Origin: Kordiimonadaceae bacterium
Lineage (GTDB): Bacteria; Pseudomonadota; Alphaproteobacteria; Sphingomonadales; Kordiimonadaceae
Direction of reading: 5' to 3'
Length of the DNA stretch: 7,843 bases
NCBI GenBank assembly: GCA_016763495.1
Contig: JAESTR010000115.1
Coordinates: forward strand, 1-7,843
The stretch's first letter is position 1, and every line of letters begins with the position of its first letter. Of this stretch, positions 6,267-7,843 are shown one piece after another. The translations under genes and the position numbers were made by a program. The notes under the pieces are model-generated. The model was given only the letters and a program-made list of their open reading frames with translations, was not told the DNA's origin and did no database searches.

Positions 6267-6357
6267 AAATGAAACGCACCTATTGCCAGCCAGTACGCTC
6301 CAACCAGTATGGTCACTCCAGCCAACCGCGGCACTTAACCCAATCAGGGCATTCTAA
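6267..6357 (+). other. Spacer between the YdcF-like and DUF2125 genes
   Basis: These 91 bases hold no gene I can support and no terminator. An ATG at 6269 opens a 32-codon hydrophilic frame running into the DUF2125 start, but it has no ribosome site. In many alphaproteobacteria an acyltransferase gene (plsC) sits between these two families; here nothing of it remains visible. That comparison is from memory of other genomes. Confidence 0.4.
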
Positions 6358-7296
6358 ATGGTAAACCAGCTGAAAACCCTCGTAGGTATCTTATTTCTAA
6401 TGATTCTTGCCTATGCAGGTATCTGGTATACGGCTGCTTTCCAAGCCGAAAAAGATGTTACCAAAATGCTGGCGAGCTGGCGAGATCAAGGATTATTGAT
6501 CGAACACGGAAAAATAGAGCATGGCGGCTTTCCGTATAGAATTACTGTTGATATCAAAAACTTATCCATAGCGACACGGGCGCAAGGATTGGTAATTACA
6601 GCCGAAAACATCAAGCTTATCAGCCATGTATGGACCCCGGGGCACTGGCTAGCGGATGTATCTGTATTTAATGTCACTGTAGCAAAAAGCAATAGCATCA
6701 TCGGCGGTACATCACTGATTGCCAGTTACCGTAAACATGATAATGGCAAATCTATCGTGTCATTAGAAAGCAGTTATTCTACAGGCTTCCATATGGATCG
6801 ATTTCTGGGCCAGCCAGCTAGCGCGCCTGACAATTGGCAATTCTTTCTACAATTTGATGAAACCAACCATAATTCGCAAAAAGGGCTTTATGCAGCGCGT
6901 TTTCTGGACTTCAAACTGGAAGCAACTAGTAGAGGTAATAGTTTCTCTTTAACGGCGGGCCTAAGTGGTCCGGCCATCAAAGATTGGAGCAAAAACCAAC
7001 TCAGTAATTGGGCGAATGAAGGTGGCTTACTAGATATTGATAGTATGTCCTTCAGAGCCGGTCAAAACTACATCAAAGGGACCGGGAGTTTAACACTTGA
7101 TGAGCATTTCAAACCGCTAGGTAGCTTAAGCATGGCGACCCTTGGCGGCACCGTAATCAGCAATCGACTTTTAGACTTGGGCCTGCAGCTGCAGTCGACT
7201 TTACCTGAAAAAAATAGCTTCAGCTTAACGTTGCAAAATGGCAGTATTCAGATTGAAGAACAGCCCTTACTTACATTAAAAAAGCTTATATATTAG
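6358..7296 (+). CDS. DUF2125 family protein
   Basis: The 312-residue protein has one N-terminal hydrophobic helix (about 7-25, a signal anchor or uncleaved signal) followed by a long soluble, beta-rich region that should lie in the periplasm. The segment HGKIEHGGFPYRITVDI (50-66), with its GGFPYR motif, and the VWTPGHW segment after it are the recognised hallmarks of DUF2125, a family largely confined to alphaproteobacteria. No enzymatic residues are evident and the function is unknown; the beta-rich build resembles AsmA-like envelope proteins, which is only an impression. The ATG at 6358 has AGGG eight bases upstream (6346-6349). It stands 91 bases after the YdcF-like gene on the same strand and is probably co-transcribed with the ftsEX group. 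Confidence 0.82.
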   Translation: MVNQLKTLVGILFLMILAYAGIWYTAAFQAEKDVTKMLASWRDQGLLIEHGKIEHGGFPYRITVDIKNLSIATRAQGLVITAENIKLISHVWTPGHWLADVSVFNVTVAKSNSIIGGTSLIASYRKHDNGKSIVSLESSYSTGFHMDRFLGQPASAPDNWQFFLQFDETNHNSQKGLYAARFLDFKLEATSRGNSFSLTAGLSGPAIKDWSKNQLSNWANEGGLLDIDSMSFRAGQNYIKGTGSLTLDEHFKPLGSLSMATLGGTVISNRLLDLGLQLQSTLPEKNSFSLTLQNGSIQIEEQPLLTLKKLIY

Positions 7297-7352
7297 TAAC
7301 TTCTACCATACATTATTTTCATCCCCCCTTCTGCATCACACAACCTTAACGC

Positions 7353-7381
7353 TTGCAATTCAGAAAAAGCACCGCTAGAAT
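7353..7381 (+). promoter_or_regulatory. Probable sigma-70 promoter of the 83-residue membrane protein
   Basis: TTGCAA (7353-7358) is followed after exactly 17 bases by TAGAAT (7376-7381). They match the TTGACA and TATAAT consensus at four and five of six positions. Transcription would start near 7388, giving a leader of about 27 bases before the ATG at 7415. Confidence 0.5.
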
Positions 7382-7403
7382 CGCGCACGCATCAAGAAAA
7401 CTC

Positions 7404-7410
7404 GGGGGAG
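7404..7410 (+). promoter_or_regulatory. Strong ribosome binding site of the small membrane protein
   Basis: GGGGGAG stands four bases before the ATG at 7415. It is the most purine-rich ribosome site in the window and is the main reason to accept this short frame as a gene, though the spacing is on the short side. Confidence 0.6.
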
Positions 7411-7414
7411 TTGA

Positions 7415-7666
7415 ATGGAAAAGATCAGGAGCCTAACGCTCCTCTATATAGCTGCATTTCTTGTCGCGCTTAGTCTGCAATTAACCTTAGCAAACCACAT
7501 TCAAGCCATGTCCCCAGTCGGGACCGTTGGGTATACAGCAGGCTTTGCGGCAATCCTAACCATCGTGCCCACATTATTTCTATTTAACGGCGGCACAAAA
7601 TCACCGTGGCTATCGCTGGCAGCGCTTTCCGGAGGAGCCCTAATATACGCGAGTGCTTTCCTCTAA
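7415..7666 (+). CDS. Small three-helix membrane protein, unrecognised
   Basis: I do not recognise this 83-residue protein. It is almost entirely hydrophobic, with three likely membrane helices at about residues 7-26, 39-58 and 65-82. The loops are short: ANHIQAMSPVG between helices 1 and 2, and FNGGTKSP between 2 and 3. The second helix is glycine/alanine-rich, and there are no Cys or evident catalytic residues. A strong purine-rich ribosome site, GGGGGAG (7404-7410), precedes the ATG by four bases, and a good promoter lies just upstream, so it is very likely a real gene with its own transcription unit. It sits between DUF2125 and a converging tyrC tail. Its last codons and stop lie in the first copy of a 27-base tandem duplication. 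It could be a transporter subunit fragment or a stand-alone small membrane protein. Confidence 0.7.
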   Translation: MEKIRSLTLLYIAAFLVALSLQLTLANHIQAMSPVGTVGYTAGFAAILTIVPTLFLFNGGTKSPWLSLAALSGGALIYASAFL

Positions 7667-7703
7667 TACCGCGGCCCGAGTGCTTTCTTCTAATACCGCG
7701 ACC
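7650..7703 (+). repeat. 27-base tandem duplication across a stop codon
   Basis: Bases 7650-7676 and 7677-7703 are two adjacent 27-base copies differing at two positions (C/T in the TTTCCTC/TTTCTTC part, and G/A near the end). The first copy contains the last codons and the TAA (7664-7666) of the small membrane protein. Because 27 is a multiple of three, the second copy repeats the same frame and ends in its own TAA at 7691-7693. A partial third relative (CTAATA...CGCG, 7640-7651) precedes copy one. Confidence 0.85.
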
Positions 7704-7748
7704 ATTGACAAATCTAGGCCGTCAATCCAAACGCTTTTGCAGGTAGGT

Positions 7749-7843
7749 TTAGTCTTCGTGGCTCCGACCAAAATCTGCTTCCGCATCATCTTGCCCAGCG
7801 TCAATAATCCGGCGACGAATATCACGGGTGTGCGAGAAGAGAT
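7749..7843 (-). CDS. tyrC: Prephenate/arogenate dehydrogenase (TyrC type), extreme C-terminus
   Basis: Only the last 30 residues are in the window: an open frame on the minus strand from 7841 to the TAA at 7749-7751. It contains RRRIIDAGQDDAEADFGR, which matches the alphaproteobacterial TyrC ending (an arginine-rich helix, then I-I-x-AGQ-x-x-A-x-x-DFGR). TyrC oxidises prephenate or arogenate with NAD(P) in tyrosine synthesis. The neighbourhood agrees, since tyrC is often found close to DUF2125 genes in alphaproteobacteria. An overlapping longer minus-strand frame that runs through the repeat (7640-7825) is a shadow. The gene converges on the small membrane protein gene, with 82 bases between the two stops. 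The call rests on one short motif and on context. Confidence 0.7.
   Translation of the reverse strand, partial: LFSHTRDIRRRIIDAGQDDAEADFGRSHED

Noticed and set aside
6180..6330. Minus-strand hydrophobic frame (GTG start) resembling a membrane helix
   Set aside because: Half of it is antisense to the conserved YdcF C-terminus, there is no start signal, and hydrophobic antisense frames are common.
6269..6367. 32-codon frame after the YdcF-like gene overlapping the DUF2125 start
   Set aside because: There is no ribosome site and the composition is hydrophilic and unlike a protein family; the overlap with a well-supported start argues against it.
7640..7825. 61-residue minus-strand frame crossing the tandem repeat
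   Set aside because: The overlapping frame 7749-7843 carries the TyrC-like C-terminus, so this one is a shadow; its ending is repeat sequence translated twice (AVLEESTR).

Overview
The window reads as an ordinary chromosomal segment of an alphaproteobacterium of moderate GC content. The gene order argH, small lipoprotein, lysA, then zinc-ribbon protein, ftsE, ftsX, YdcF-like, DUF2125 and finally a prephenate dehydrogenase tail is a known alphaproteobacterial neighbourhood. A CpdR-type receiver, a ZitP-like zinc-ribbon membrane protein and a TTAA-N7-TTAA box of the CtrA type agree with this class. I cannot fix the order or genus. There are no mobile elements, CRISPR arrays, rRNA or tRNA genes.

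Layout. Bases 1-1901 (+): the 3' end of argH, a 36-residue lipoprotein that overlaps it by four bases (LptM/YifL type), and complete lysA, forming an arginine/lysine biosynthesis operon. Bases 1964-2365 (-): a single-domain CpdR-like response regulator starting at TTG. Bases 2366-2832: a 467-base gene-free stretch holding the probable cpdR control region, with a CtrA-like box, promoter-like elements and two hairpins. Bases 2833-3933 (-): a ZitP-like protein with an N-terminal zinc ribbon, a very acidic linker, one membrane helix and a C-terminal DUF3426-like domain. Bases 3934-4130: a divergent control region with two dyads. Bases 4131-6266 (+): ftsE, ftsX and a YdcF/DUF218 protein, tightly packed. 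Bases 6358-7296 (+): a DUF2125 protein. Bases 7415-7666 (+): an unrecognised 83-residue membrane protein with its own promoter and a 27-base tandem duplication across its stop codon. Bases 7749-7843 (-): the extreme C-terminus of a prephenate/arogenate dehydrogenase (TyrC type) entering from the right edge.

How the genes fit together. The middle of the window is a cell-cycle and cell-envelope block. FtsEX is the divisome ABC complex that controls peptidoglycan hydrolysis. The ZitP-like protein belongs to a family known in Caulobacter for polar, PopZ-linked functions. The CpdR-like receiver belongs to a family that controls ClpXP-dependent proteolysis of cell-cycle proteins, and its upstream region carries the CtrA-type box. 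The LptM-like lipoprotein, YdcF-like protein and DUF2125 protein also point to the envelope. The flanks are amino-acid biosynthesis (argH, lysA, tyrC). I found no clearly new system. The best leads are the CtrA-like box, the dyads between the ZitP-like gene and ftsE, and the orphan membrane protein with the duplicated stop region.
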